Source: Phascolarctobacterium sp. (GTDB lineage Bacteria; Bacillota; Negativicutes; Acidaminococcales; Acidaminococcaceae). Taken from it: DNA of 64,000 nucleotides. Made by a program: the position numbers and the translations under genes. Under the pieces are notes generated by a model, which was given only the letters and a program-made list of their open reading frames with translations, made no database searches and was not told the origin of the DNA. This document shows, one piece after another, positions 15,896-24,351 of this stretch. The number at the start of each line of letters is the position of its first letter. Within the stretch, counting starts at the first letter, position 1. The DNA lies in NCBI GenBank assembly GCA_003150755.1, contig QAMT01000002.1, positions 496,001-560,000 of the forward strand, written 5' to 3'.

Positions 15896-16633
15896 TCAGC
15901 CGTCGATGCCGCGGCGCAGCACGATGGGGCGCTGTTTTTCCCACGGTTTGTACTGCACGGTGCTGCAAAATTCGTAGGCTTTGTAGCGTTTGGCAGCGTC
16001 TGTTTCTGCCACAGCTTTGGCTAAATCACGTTCGGCAATGTCGTTGCGCGGATAATACTTAAAGGCTTCGGCGTAGATATCGCTGGCTTTAGCGTCGTCA
16101 CCAGCGTTATGCGCAGCTTCGGCTAAAAATTTCAGCGCAAAATATTTATACGGGTTTACGCCGTTATTGTCTTTTTCGGCTTCTACCATCTGCTGCGCTT
16201 CCTGCAAAGCCTGTTCTTCCTTGCCTGCTTCCTTTAGCACCATCAGCCTGCGGTAAAACATATCGCCGCGCGGGCAGCTGTGAAAATTATGCGTATAAGC
16301 GCGGGCAATATCATAAGCCTGCTGCAAGTAGGTCAGCGCTGCTTCCTCGCTTTTAGCCAGCTTCCACACAATCTCCGCAATATCGCGCAGGCACAAAACT
16401 TTGTGCTCTGCCTCGCTCAGCCCGTATTCCGGGTCATCGTCCATGTTGGGCTCTACATCAATTACGGTGCTTAAAACGCGCATTGCGCTTTCGGTGTCGC
16501 CCATCCAGTACAGCGCACGCCCTACAATCGAGCGGCAGCGCCAATCGTTATAATCCTTTATCATACCCACCGGCACGGGATATTCACCGTTAGCCAGGCG
16601 GGATACATAACTCATCCATTCCTGCTGGTCCAT
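15896..16633 (-). CDS. tetratricopeptide-repeat protein
   Basis: A 245-residue soluble protein without signal peptide. Helical pairs with TPR spacing are visible (SIVGRALYWMGDTESAMRVL, EEAALTYLQQAYDIA, KFLAEAAHNAGDDAKASDIY). AAGGAGG lies close before the ATG. TPR proteins scaffold other proteins, so no specific role can be given. It is preceded by about 300 bp that contain a perfect promoter and a strong hairpin, possibly a regulatory leader or a separate small RNA. Confidence 0.8.
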   Translation of the reverse strand: MDQQEWMSYVSRLANGEYPVPVGMIKDYNDWRCRSIVGRALYWMGDTESAMRVLSTVIDVEPNMDDDPEYGLSEAEHKVLCLRDIAEIVWKLAKSEEAALTYLQQAYDIARAYTHNFHSCPRGDMFYRRLMVLKEAGKEEQALQEAQQMVEAEKDNNGVNPYKYFALKFLAEAAHNAGDDAKASDIYAEAFKYYPRNDIAERDLAKAVAETDAAKRYKAYEFCSTVQYKPWEKQRPIVLRRGIDG

Positions 16634-16731
16634 AATTATTACCTCCTTAAATACGGTTAGCTTTATTTTACCATATAATTGCGTTATGCCCTACCATTTT
16701 TCTAAAGATTCCGTCATATCTGAACGCTGCA

Positions 16732-16829
16732 TAAAAAAGGGCTGCGGCACACACCAAAAGATGTGCGCACGGCAGCCTAAAATAAGGGAAAGCGTATGTC
16801 AGGCAATGTATAAAAAATATCATTGCACA
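16732..16829 (-). ncRNA. candidate small RNA or long attenuated leader
   Basis: Transcription from the consensus promoter at 16836-16864 would start near 16829. It meets a GC-rich hairpin at 16739-16777 followed on the minus strand by TTTTTTAT, giving an RNA of about 98 nt. No start codon with a ribosome site lies inside. It could be a stand-alone small RNA or the terminated leader of the TPR gene at 16633. It does not resemble SRP RNA, 6S RNA or tmRNA. Confidence 0.5.
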
Positions 16830-16835
16830 ATATAG

Positions 16836-16864
16836 ATTATATATCACACGTAAAAATTTGTCAA
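16836..16864 (-). promoter_or_regulatory. perfect consensus sigma-70 promoter
   Basis: Minus-strand TTGACA (16864-16859), 17-bp spacer, TATAAT (16841-16836): a full match at both boxes. The nearest ORF start is about 200 bp downstream. Confidence 0.85.
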
Positions 16865-16937
16865 GTTTTTCTGTAATTTGTTAAAATTACAAACTTTTTG
16901 TAACATTTATTGCTGTCTATAAAGCAACCGGCACACC

Positions 16938-18107
16938 TTACTGGGCTTTTAAAAGCTCCGGAGCGGTGATTTCGTCCTTAACGTCCTCCCAAACAACAAA
17001 GTTTGCTTTGCTGAAACCGTTAAAAGTCGTTGCCGATGCGGAAGTATATGCGCCGCAGATAGGCACGAGGATAAGGTCGCCTTCCTCCTGGCGCACCGTC
17101 ATTTTGCCGCGGAACATAATATCCAGCGAATCGCAGCTCGGCCCGGCAAAAGTTGCCGCCACCTGCTCGCCTTCTTTAAAGCTGATAAGTTTAAAATCCC
17201 ACTGGTCAAACAAAACGCCGGAAAAAGTTCCGTAAAGGCCTTCATCCAGGAAATACCACGGCTGGCCGCCGCGCTCTGTAACGCCGATAACACTGGTAAT
17301 AAGGTTTACCGCTGTGCCGCAGATAAAACGCCCCGGCTCGCACCAGATTTCCACACCCGGAAAATCCTCATCCAGTCGGGCGTTGATTTGTTTAAGCATT
17401 TCCACAAGATTAAAACGCACCCTCGGTTCGGGGATGGGGAACCCGCCGCCAATGTCCATAATACGCAGGTGCATACCGGCATCCTCAGCTTCTTCAAAAA
17501 TTTCGCGCGCAATATCAAGCGCATTTAAGTAAGGGTCCGAATTGGTTACCTGGCTGCCTACATGAAAAGCAATGCCGGCTGCATCCAGCCCGGCTGCCTT
17601 AGCCTTTTGCAAAAGCGCAAGCGCCTGCTCGCGCCCGGCGCCGAATTTTTTATTCAAATCGACATGTGCCGAAGAATTATCTATCCTGATGCGCAAAAGT
17701 GCCGTTGCGCCCGGGCACTCACGCGCCATTTTATCTATCTCGCCTGCGCTGTCAAAAGTCATCTTGCTTACACCGGCAGTGCGGCAGGCACGCAGCCCGT
17801 TTACCGTTTTCATCGGGTTGGCGTAAATCATCCTGCTGCCGTCAACCCCCAAGGAAGCAAGCTCTTTAATTTCACCGTCAGATGCTACGTCAAAGTTAGA
17901 GCCAAGCTCACGCATCAGCTCCAAAATACGCCTGTGGGGATTGGCCTTGATGGCGTAAAAAACTTTAACGCGCGGCATATGAGTGCGCAGAAGGTTATAG
18001 TTTTTCTCAATCTGCTCCAGCGAAAGCACCAAAAGCGGCGTGCCGTACTCCTGCGCCAGCGCTTCTGTTGCCTGCCTGTTCAACTGAAAATATTTTTCTT
18101 TTTTCAT
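16938..18107 (-). CDS. lysine/ornithine decarboxylase, PLP fold type III (alanine-racemase-like)
   Basis: A 389-residue enzyme. The ATG at 18107 has AAGGGGA 8 nt upstream. The PLP lysine is K54 in FYAIKANP; later motifs are HVGSQ, DIGGGFP, EPGRFICG and GPSCDSLD, the last carrying the catalytic Cys of eukaryote-type ornithine decarboxylases. The sequence follows the Selenomonas ruminantium lysine/ornithine decarboxylase closely as I recall it. It makes cadaverine or putrescine. In several Negativicutes these amines are linked to peptidoglycan and hold the outer membrane. No transporter or biosynthesis genes flank it; it has its own promoter. Confidence 0.88.
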   Translation of the reverse strand: MKKEKYFQLNRQATEALAQEYGTPLLVLSLEQIEKNYNLLRTHMPRVKVFYAIKANPHRRILELMRELGSNFDVASDGEIKELASLGVDGSRMIYANPMKTVNGLRACRTAGVSKMTFDSAGEIDKMARECPGATALLRIRIDNSSAHVDLNKKFGAGREQALALLQKAKAAGLDAAGIAFHVGSQVTNSDPYLNALDIAREIFEEAEDAGMHLRIMDIGGGFPIPEPRVRFNLVEMLKQINARLDEDFPGVEIWCEPGRFICGTAVNLITSVIGVTERGGQPWYFLDEGLYGTFSGVLFDQWDFKLISFKEGEQVAATFAGPSCDSLDIMFRGKMTVRQEEGDLILVPICGAYTSASATTFNGFSKANFVVWEDVKDEITAPELLKAQ

Positions 18108-18147
18108 ATCCACTCTCCCCTTGCCTAAGCATTGATTAACGTATATG

Positions 18148-18175
18148 ATTGTACCACAATTTTCAGAAAGTACAA
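18148..18175 (-). promoter_or_regulatory. promoter of the decarboxylase gene
   Basis: Minus-strand TTGTAC (18175-18170), 16-bp spacer, TACAAT (18153-18148). The further 170 bp up to the serS terminator are AT-rich and show nothing else recognisable. Confidence 0.6.
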
Positions 18176-18347
18176 TAGGAAAATGAAAGAAATTACAAAT
18201 TTTTAAAGGAGTTTAAACCAAAATTGAAATAATCGCGGATAGCGGCAATTTTAAGCGGAAAAATGCTGAAATATTAGCGTTTTTTACAGTTAAACCTGCT
18301 ATACAAAATATTGTGCCTAAGCGCGCTGCCGTATGCAAAATAAAGCA

Positions 18348-18381
18348 ATAAAAAAGGCCCTGCCCACAAAAGGCAGAGCCA
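18348..18381 (-). terminator. terminator of serS
   Basis: Stem GGCTCTGCC/GGCAGGGCC (minus strand) followed by TTTTTTATT, directly after the serS stop. Confidence 0.85.
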
Positions 18382-18395
18382 TAAAATTCAGCTTT

Positions 18396-19676
18396 TTATT
18401 TTTCAGGTACGGAAATAACGTCGCAGCCCATGTAAGGACGCAGAACTTCCGGAATAACAACGCTGCCGTCAGCCTGCTGGTAGTTTTCCAGGATAGCGCA
18501 GACGGTACGTCCGACAGCAAGGCCGGAACCGTTAAGCGTATGCACAAATTCCGGTTTGGCTTTCGCGTCGCGGCGGAAGCGGATATTTGCGCGGCGTGCC
18601 TGGAAATCAAGGCAGTTGGAGCAGGAAGAAATTTCGCGGTACATATTGGCGGCAGGCAGCCATACTTCAAGGTCATAGGTAGTTGCGCTGCTGAAGCCCA
18701 AATCGCCGGTGCAAAGGCGCACAACCCTGTAAGGCAGGCCCAGAAGCTGCAATAAATGTTCTGCATTGGCAGTCAGTTTATCAAGCTCTTCCCAGCTGGT
18801 TTCCGGTTTTACGATTTTTACCATTTCAACCTTATTGAACTGGTGCTGGCGGATAAGGCCGCGGGTGTCGCGTCCTGCGCTGCCGGCTTCGCTGCGGAAG
18901 CAGGCGCTGTAAGCGGTATAGTATTTCGGCAGGTCTTCGCCGTTTAAAATCTCGCCTGCGTGATAGTTGGTTAAGGTAACCTCAGCCGTCGGAATCAGGT
19001 AATAATCAAGGCCTTCCAGCTTGAACATATCTTCGGCAAATTTAGGCAGTTGTCCGGTGCCGAACAGAGTGTTGCTGTTAGCCATAAACGGCGTGAACAT
19101 CTCGGTGTAGCCGTGTTCTTTGGTGTTAATATCAAGGAAGAAATTAATTACCGCACGTTCCAGGCGGGAGCCCAGGCCTTTGTAGAAGGTAAAACGCGCG
19201 CCTGTAACTTTGGCAGCACGGTCAAAATCCAGAATATCCAGCTTTTCGCCGATATCCCAGTGAGCCTGCGGCTCAAAATCAAATTTGCGCGGTTCGCCCC
19301 AGCGGCGTACTTCCGGATTATCCGAATCATCTTCGCCTACCGGAACATCCGGTGCAGGCATATTAGGAATTGCATATAAAATATCATTAAGCTGTTTTTC
19401 GATGTCTTTCAGCTTAGCGTCGCCTGCGGCAATTTCTTCGCCCAGTGCGCGTACTGCTGCCATCTGCTCATCAGCATTTTCACCGGCTTTTTTCATGCGG
19501 CCGATTTCCTGTGATGCGCTGTTGCGCTGGCTTTTCAGTTTTTCAACGCTTAAAATTACTTCGCGGCGCTGTTTATCAAGCTCTAAAAAAGCGTCTAAAT
19601 CTATTTTGGAATGGCGCTTAGCCAGTGCTTCCTTTACCGCATCAGGATTTTCCCTGACAAAATTCATGTCTAACAT
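18396..19676 (-). CDS. serS: seryl-tRNA synthetase
   Basis: A 426-residue class II aminoacyl-tRNA synthetase that charges tRNA-Ser. The ATG at 19676 (MLDMNFVRENPDAV) has GGAGG 7 nt upstream; an ATG two codons earlier is too close to it. Residues about 25-110 form the long antiparallel coiled coil that recognises tRNA-Ser. Motif 2 is seen in FRSEAGSAGRDTRGLIRQHQ and motif 3 in LNGSGLAVGRT. It is monocistronic with its own terminator. No T-box leader was recognised in the 280 bp upstream. Confidence 0.97.
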   Translation of the reverse strand: MLDMNFVRENPDAVKEALAKRHSKIDLDAFLELDKQRREVILSVEKLKSQRNSASQEIGRMKKAGENADEQMAAVRALGEEIAAGDAKLKDIEKQLNDILYAIPNMPAPDVPVGEDDSDNPEVRRWGEPRKFDFEPQAHWDIGEKLDILDFDRAAKVTGARFTFYKGLGSRLERAVINFFLDINTKEHGYTEMFTPFMANSNTLFGTGQLPKFAEDMFKLEGLDYYLIPTAEVTLTNYHAGEILNGEDLPKYYTAYSACFRSEAGSAGRDTRGLIRQHQFNKVEMVKIVKPETSWEELDKLTANAEHLLQLLGLPYRVVRLCTGDLGFSSATTYDLEVWLPAANMYREISSCSNCLDFQARRANIRFRRDAKAKPEFVHTLNGSGLAVGRTVCAILENYQQADGSVVIPEVLRPYMGCDVISVPEK

Positions 19677-19901
19677 GTGCATTCCTCCAAAATTGCTTTG
19701 TTTAAATAATACTATTATTGTAGCACAAACAGCGGCAATATTAAAGTAAAAATCAACACGAACACACTATTGCGTCTGTTTTTGTTGTTACTATATCTGC
19801 AATTTTTACTTCAATTTTATTGTTCAGCATGGCATTGTTATTATAACACAGCGGCAGGGCAGGCAATGCTAAAATATTTTAAAAAATTTTTACAAAAGGG
19901 C

Positions 19902-19930
19902 TTGACGGAAAGACTTAAAACAGATATACT
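19902..19930 (+). promoter_or_regulatory. promoter of the tRNA operon
   Basis: TTGACG (19902-19907), 17-bp spacer, TATACT (19925-19930), 29 bp before the first tRNA. Confidence 0.85.
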
Positions 19931-19958
19931 ATTTCTTGCACAGTTGCAAAACTTGCTT

Positions 19959-20034
19959 GGCCCATTAGCTCAGTTGGTAGAGCACCTGACTCTTAATCAG
20001 GGTGTCGTAGGTTCGAGGCCTACATGGGTCACCA
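19959..20034 (+). tRNA. tRNA-Lys(CUU), CCA encoded
   Basis: Acceptor GGCCCAT/ATGGGTC, anticodon stem CCTGA/TCAGG with loop CTCTTAA (anticodon CTT), T-loop TTCGAGG, discriminator A and CCA. First of five tRNAs on one transcript. Confidence 0.96.
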
Positions 20035-20037
20035 TGT

Positions 20038-20112
20038 GGCCGGTTGGTCAAGCGGTTAAGACACCGCCCTTTCACGGCGGTATCGGGGGTTCGATTCCCC
20101 CACCGGTCACCA
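20038..20112 (+). tRNA. tRNA-Glu(UUC), CCA encoded
   Basis: Acceptor GGCCGGT/ACCGGTC, anticodon stem CCGCC/GGCGG with loop CTTTCAC (anticodon TTC), T-arm GGGGG/CCCCC, then ACCA. Confidence 0.96.
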
Positions 20113-20116
20113 TTGT

Positions 20117-20192
20117 GGGCGCTTAGCTCAGCTGGGAGAGCGTCTGCCTTACAAGCAGAATGTCAGCGGTTCGATCCCGTTAGCGCCCACCA
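20117..20192 (+). tRNA. tRNA-Val(UAC), CCA encoded
   Basis: Acceptor GGGCGCT/AGCGCCC, anticodon stem TCTGC/GCAGA with loop CTTACAA (anticodon TAC), T-loop TTCGATC, then ACCA. Confidence 0.96.
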
Positions 20193-20209
20193 TTTTTTTA
20201 ACTAAATAC

Positions 20210-20286
20210 GGCCCGGTGGTTCAGTTGGTTAGAATGCCGCCCTGTCACGGCGGAGGTCGTGGGTTCGAGTCCCATCCGGGTCGCCA
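20210..20286 (+). tRNA. tRNA-Asp(GUC), CCA encoded
   Basis: Acceptor GGCCCGG/CCGGGTC, anticodon stem CCGCC/GGCGG with loop CTGTCAC (anticodon GTC), T-arm GTGGG/CCCAT, discriminator G and CCA. Confidence 0.96.
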
Positions 20287-20290
20287 TTAT

Positions 20291-20366
20291 GCCTCGGTAG
20301 CTCAGTTGGTAGAGCAAAGGACTGAAAATCCTTGTGTCCACAGTTCGATTCTGTGCTGAGGCACCA
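20291..20366 (+). tRNA. tRNA-Phe(GAA), CCA encoded
   Basis: Acceptor GCCTCGG/CTGAGGC, anticodon stem AAGGA/TCCTT with loop CTGAAAA (anticodon GAA), T-arm CACAG/CTGTG, then ACCA. Last tRNA before the operon terminator. Confidence 0.96.
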
Positions 20367-20371
20367 TAAAC

Positions 20372-20406
20372 AAAATCCTGCTTTTTTAAGCAGGATTTTT
20401 TATTTT
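20372..20406 (+). terminator. terminator of the tRNA operon
   Basis: Stem AAATCCTGCTT/AAGCAGGATTT followed by TTTTTATTTT. Confidence 0.88.
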
Positions 20407-20450
20407 ACCTGGTAAGCAAAAACCGGCAGGATTTTCCCCGCCGGTTTATT

Positions 20451-21047
20451 TTATGCCGCTGCGTTTTCTGCACGCTCTGCGCTTTTCATTTGTACCAGGT
20501 CCATTTTGGTTAGGCCCAAGTCAATGTTATCGTCCAGTTCGTAATCTATAATTGTGCCGGGCGGGCAGTCAATTTCCCTGCCTTTAAAAAACATGCCCGA
20601 AAGCGGCACCACAAAACCTATCGCCGTGCTGACGGCCATGTTGGCGTAATTTATGCCGCCTTTTATTTTTACATCCTGCGGAAAGCTTACCGCCTTGCCG
20701 TTGGCAAGCAGCACATCATCCAGCTTAACGCGGATAACGGCGCTCTGGTTAAAAATGCGGCTGCCATGTGCTTTGCGGATAACGCCGCTGAATTTTGTGC
20801 CTTTAGGAATAATAACGATGTTTTCCACCGCCAGGTCATCTTTCAGTTCAAAATTAACGGTATCGCCCTTTTTATTGACGTTGCTGTCAAGCTTTTGCAG
20901 AAGCACCAGGTTTAAAACTGTATCCTCCGGTATGTAGGCGTTGCCGGGTTCTACGCCGTCAATTTCTTCCGCCAGCGCGGCCTGTGCGTTAAAAAGCAGC
21001 AGGCACGCTGTTAAAAGCCCCAAAAGATAAATTTTTATCAGTTTCAT
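20451..21047 (-). CDS. secreted protein of unknown function
   Basis: A 198-residue protein with a signal peptide (MKLIKIYLLGLLTACLLLF, cut near ALA-E). The mature part is predicted to be beta-rich: LNLVLLQKLDSNVNKKGDTV, IIPKGTKFSGVIRKAHGS, VRVKLDDVLLANG, and a hydrophobic stretch near residue 140. I do not recognise a family. It follows another secreted protein after 12 bp and is probably in the same operon, so both may act together in the cell envelope. Confidence 0.75.
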   Translation of the reverse strand: MKLIKIYLLGLLTACLLLFNAQAALAEEIDGVEPGNAYIPEDTVLNLVLLQKLDSNVNKKGDTVNFELKDDLAVENIVIIPKGTKFSGVIRKAHGSRIFNQSAVIRVKLDDVLLANGKAVSFPQDVKIKGGINYANMAVSTAIGFVVPLSGMFFKGREIDCPPGTIIDYELDDNIDLGLTKMDLVQMKSAERAENAAA

Positions 21048-21059
21048 GTTTTTTCTCCG

Positions 21060-21770
21060 TTATCTGTTCTGCATCAGTTTGGCCGCATAGCTGCGCATCT
21101 GCTCGTTGGCCTGGCGCGTAAAATCAGCAGGCGGCAGTGCAAAGGCAGATTCCGCATCGACCGTGTTGCTCACTTCTACCACGTTAAAACGCGGCAGGGT
21201 ATTTACCTCGTAGCCCTTCCAATCGGCAGTACCCTTGGCAAAATAAAAATACATCACACGCTCGCCCTGCGTCATCATGTCGTAATCATCGCCGCTAAGG
21301 CTGTCGTTGCCGCTTTGCGGGCGTTCATTAAACCAGTTGACCAGCGTTTCGGCAAAAGGCAGGCTCATACCTGGCAAATCCGGCAAATCGTCGTAGGTTT
21401 TATTAACGTAGTCAATAAAATACCAGCGTCCGCCTTTGGCGAAGGTACAGTAATCGCGCACAACTTTGCCTTCGCCGTCGGTTGTTATGCTGCGCTCGGC
21501 ATTGACGCCGTTCATTTCGTTATATTCCGTGCGGATATAATGCACTTTCTGCGCATCAGAGAGTTTGGCGTAAGCATCAGGCTCCAGCACTTCCTTCATG
21601 TCGATGGTTTGCTGCACAACCAGATGCACCGGGTGTTTATCGCTGTTAAGCGCGCCGCCTAAAAGTTCTATGGTGCGCTGCCCCGGGCCGAACCCCGCCG
21701 CCAAAGCGCAGGCTGCATTGAACAATACTAAAGTGCAGATTGCCATAAGGCTGAATAAAAATTTTTTCAT
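21060..21770 (-). CDS. secreted protein of unknown function
   Basis: A 236-residue protein with a signal peptide (MKKFLFSLMAICTLVLF, cut near ALA-A). The mature sequence contains YCTFAKGGRWYFIDYVNKTY and a C-terminal VVEVSNTVDAESAFALPPADF, hints of a lipoprotein-carrier-like beta fold, but no firm family. AGGTGA lies before the ATG. It is the first gene of a two-gene secreted-protein operon with an extended -10 promoter just upstream. Divergent from the symporter gene. Confidence 0.75.
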   Translation of the reverse strand: MKKFLFSLMAICTLVLFNAACALAAGFGPGQRTIELLGGALNSDKHPVHLVVQQTIDMKEVLEPDAYAKLSDAQKVHYIRTEYNEMNGVNAERSITTDGEGKVVRDYCTFAKGGRWYFIDYVNKTYDDLPDLPGMSLPFAETLVNWFNERPQSGNDSLSGDDYDMMTQGERVMYFYFAKGTADWKGYEVNTLPRFNVVEVSNTVDAESAFALPPADFTRQANEQMRSYAAKLMQNR

Positions 21771-21799
21771 TTACGTCACCTCGTATGTAGGATAGTCTA

Positions 21800-21808
21800 A
21801 TTATATCA
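21800..21808 (-). promoter_or_regulatory. extended -10 promoter of the secreted pair
   Basis: Minus-strand TGATATAAT, an extended -10 (TGn plus TATAAT), 30 bp before the ATG at 21770. No good -35 is seen. Confidence 0.55.
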
Positions 21809-21911
21809 TATTTAATGTAGAAAGCAGAGCAAGGAATTTGCACAATATTTTATATATTTTAGAATTTTCTGCAAAAAGCATATCATTTATCAATTAGTGT
21901 ATACTTTTTCC

Positions 21912-21939
21912 TTGCTATTATGCCATAATATGTTATAAT
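21912..21939 (+). promoter_or_regulatory. promoter of the symporter gene
   Basis: TTGCTA (21912-21917), 16-bp spacer, TATAAT (21934-21939), about 70 bp before the ATG at 22014. Confidence 0.75.
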
Positions 21940-22013
21940 TAATTTTATAAGGCGAAGTGGTGGTATGGGAACTACATTACTCCGCAAAATTTAAAAGAAA
22001 AGAGGTATCTCAC

Positions 22014-23327
22014 ATGACTGACGAAAAAAAGAAAGTTGATGTGAAGGAAACAGCGCAGTCTGTCATCCGCGAAACCAAGGCTAAATCCAACAACAGCCAG
22101 TTTGTTCTGTGGTTTGCAGCACTTATCCTCGGCGCTGTTTTGGGCTGGATGGGCATTCCGGCGCTTAATGAATTTTTCAGCTTTGTAGCCACGGTATTTA
22201 CCCGTTTGTTCCAGTTCATTGCGGTTCCTACTATCGCACTGGCCGTTATTACCACGCTGGCTGCACTTGGCGGCAACAAAGAAACCGGTATTATTTTTGC
22301 GCACGCAGTTGTTTATACGCTGCTGACTACATTTTTAGCCGCCGGCATCGGTCTTGCACTGTATCTGTACATTGCTCCGGATAACCTGCCGCCTGAAATC
22401 GTAAACGCAGGCTCCGAAGTTGTTAAAGGCCAGAGCGTAGCAGCGCTCAGCTATTATGACCACATCCTCGGCGTTATCCCTAACAACGTACTTGCTCCGT
22501 TCCTCAGCGGCAACGTACTTTCCGTTATGCTTATCGCCGCTGCGGTCGGCCTGGCGCTGGCTTTCATGCCCAGAACCGAAAACCGCGAAGCTCTCCTTAA
22601 AATCATCCAGGGCATCCAGGAACTGGCCTTCACCCTTATCCGTGCTATCCTTTACGTACTGCCGGTTGGCATCGTAGCATTTGCCGCCCAGCTTTCCGCA
22701 CAGATTGAAGCAGGCGTTATCGTTGGCGCACTGGGCAAATACACCGCAGTTGTAATGCTCGGCAACGCTATCCAGTTCTTCATCGTTCTGCCGATTATCC
22801 TTGTTCTCCGCGGCCTTAACCCGATTTACGTTATGCGCCAGATGGGCCAGGCAATCGCCGTTGCTCTCTTTACCAAGAGCTCTGCCGGCACGCTGCCTGT
22901 AACCCTTGCATGCTCCGAAGAAAACCTGAAGGTTAACCCGAAAGTTTCCCGCTTTGTACTGCCTATCTGCACCACTATCAACATGAACGGCTGCGCAGCT
23001 TTCATTCTGGTAACGTCCCTGTTCATCATGCAGAATGCCGGTTTTGAACTGACCATGACCACCATGCTGACCTGGGTTTGCATCGCAGTTCTTGCCGCTA
23101 TCGGCAACGCAGGCGTACCGATGGGCTGCTACTTCCTGACCCTCTCTCTGATGGCAGGCATTGGCGCACCGATTGGCCTGATGGGTATTATCCTTCCGAT
23201 TTACACCATCATTGATATGATTGAAACTGCCGAAAACGTTTGGTCCGACGCTTGCGTATGCGCAATGGTTGACCACGACCTTAAAGGCAAACTTTCTGAC
23301 GACGGCGAAGTTCCCGCTGCACTGTAA
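22014..23327 (+). CDS. dicarboxylate/amino acid:cation symporter (DAACS family)
   Basis: A 437-residue membrane carrier. The ATG at 22014 has AGAGGT upstream; the frame is open earlier but lacks a ribosome site. Family hallmarks are the serine-rich re-entrant loop TKSSAGTLPVTLACSEENLK and the TINMNGCAAFI motif of helix 7, matching the NMDGT cation-binding motif. The second loop motif, GNAGVPMGCYFLTLSLMAG, is also present. It imports acidic substrates (glutamate, aspartate, succinate or serine-type) with Na+ or H+. In a succinate- or amino-acid-using Negativicute it may be a main carbon uptake route. It is monocistronic. Confidence 0.92.
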   Translation: MTDEKKKVDVKETAQSVIRETKAKSNNSQFVLWFAALILGAVLGWMGIPALNEFFSFVATVFTRLFQFIAVPTIALAVITTLAALGGNKETGIIFAHAVVYTLLTTFLAAGIGLALYLYIAPDNLPPEIVNAGSEVVKGQSVAALSYYDHILGVIPNNVLAPFLSGNVLSVMLIAAAVGLALAFMPRTENREALLKIIQGIQELAFTLIRAILYVLPVGIVAFAAQLSAQIEAGVIVGALGKYTAVVMLGNAIQFFIVLPIILVLRGLNPIYVMRQMGQAIAVALFTKSSAGTLPVTLACSEENLKVNPKVSRFVLPICTTINMNGCAAFILVTSLFIMQNAGFELTMTTMLTWVCIAVLAAIGNAGVPMGCYFLTLSLMAGIGAPIGLMGIILPIYTIIDMIETAENVWSDACVCAMVDHDLKGKLSDDGEVPAAL

Positions 23328-23350
23328 TTTATAATTACCACCATAAAGCA

Positions 23351-23391
23351 AAACAGCACTCTGAATTTTTTTCAGAGTGCTGTTTTTTTCC
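23351..23391 (+). terminator. terminator of the symporter gene
   Basis: Perfect stem ACAGCACTCTGAA/TTCAGAGTGCTGT followed by TTTTTTT. Confidence 0.88.
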
Positions 23392-23408
23392 GTCCGTCAG
23401 ATTCTCTT

Positions 23409-24347
23409 TTAAAACCTGTCAAAAAACGATTTACCGCCGCATTGCAAGCTGCTGGCAGAATAATTTGCCAATGGGATAAAGGTTAAACGCTGGCTTTCCG
23501 GGAATAGGTAAAAGCCCATATACTGATAGCCGCTGTACTGCGTCAGCGTAAGGCGCAGCAAACACGGCACACCGGCAGAGGTGCATTTAAACTGCATATA
23601 CTGCGAGCTTAACCCCTGAAAGGTTTTATATTCGCCAGCTTCCGCCAGCGTTAAATTTTCAAGCTGCTCCGGCAGCGCCAGCGGCGTTACATCAACCTGC
23701 TGATAAGTATACTGCGCCGGTGCTTCAAACTCCGTTATTTCAATAACATCTTCGGCAGGCGTACCCTTGGCTTTATCAGCCGGCAGCGTTACATGGCGCG
23801 TTACCGGTGCAGGCGGCGGCAGTTGTGTTTTACCAGCCAGCGCGGCTTTAAACACCTGCGGTGCAGCACCGGATGAAACAGCGTTAAAGGTCATGGCCAC
23901 GGTATCGCTTGCACCCCGCACAATCATCGGGCCAGACGCAGGAAGCCCCGCCAGAAGGTCGCTGCCAAAAGCATTCGGTATTGCTAGGCTGTAATCCGGA
24001 CGCTCTTTATTAACGTAATAAGTAAAATCAGCAGGCTTGGTTAAATACCAGTTTTCTTTAGGCGCTTCCAGCTTTACTGTTTTGCGGATAACACGCGGCT
24101 CTTTCTTTGCCTGCGGCGCAGGCTGCTGCGCTTTTGCACTCTCTGCTGCGGCATCAGGCTCAGCCGGTTCTGTTTTGCTGCCTTGCGGCGATGCAGTTTG
24201 CTCCTGCTGCACAGCTTCTACCTGCGCTGCTGCAGCTTCCGTAACCGCCTGCGGCACAGCAGCACTCGCATCCGGCTGTAATTCCGCTGCCTGCACGCCG
24301 CTGTTTAAAAGCAGGCAGGCCGCTAAAATACCGATAGATTTTTTCAT
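23409..24347 (-). CDS. secreted/periplasmic protein of unknown function
   Basis: A 312-residue protein with a signal peptide (MKKSIGILAACLLLNSGVQA-A). Residues 25-85 are a low-complexity Ala/Gln/Glu/Pro linker, a common way to span the envelope. The C-terminal two thirds look globular and contain two cysteines in FKCTSAGVPCLLRL. Its ribosome site AAAGGAG lies in the last codons of mnmA, giving a 4-bp gap and probable coupling. No family is recognised and the link with mnmA is likely only transcriptional. Confidence 0.7.
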   Translation of the reverse strand: MKKSIGILAACLLLNSGVQAAELQPDASAAVPQAVTEAAAAQVEAVQQEQTASPQGSKTEPAEPDAAAESAKAQQPAPQAKKEPRVIRKTVKLEAPKENWYLTKPADFTYYVNKERPDYSLAIPNAFGSDLLAGLPASGPMIVRGASDTVAMTFNAVSSGAAPQVFKAALAGKTQLPPPAPVTRHVTLPADKAKGTPAEDVIEITEFEAPAQYTYQQVDVTPLALPEQLENLTLAEAGEYKTFQGLSSQYMQFKCTSAGVPCLLRLTLTQYSGYQYMGFYLFPESQRLTFIPLANYSASSLQCGGKSFFDRF

Positions 24348-24351
24348 AAGT

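Noticed and set aside
19677..19958. Possible T-box riboswitch upstream of serS
   Set aside because: I looked for the T-box core (AGGGTGGNACCGCG on the minus strand) and an antiterminator and found neither.
22335..23351. 338-codon minus-strand frame opposite the symporter
   Set aside because: The composition (many His, Asn, Gly) and lack of start signals mark it as a shadow of the DAACS gene.
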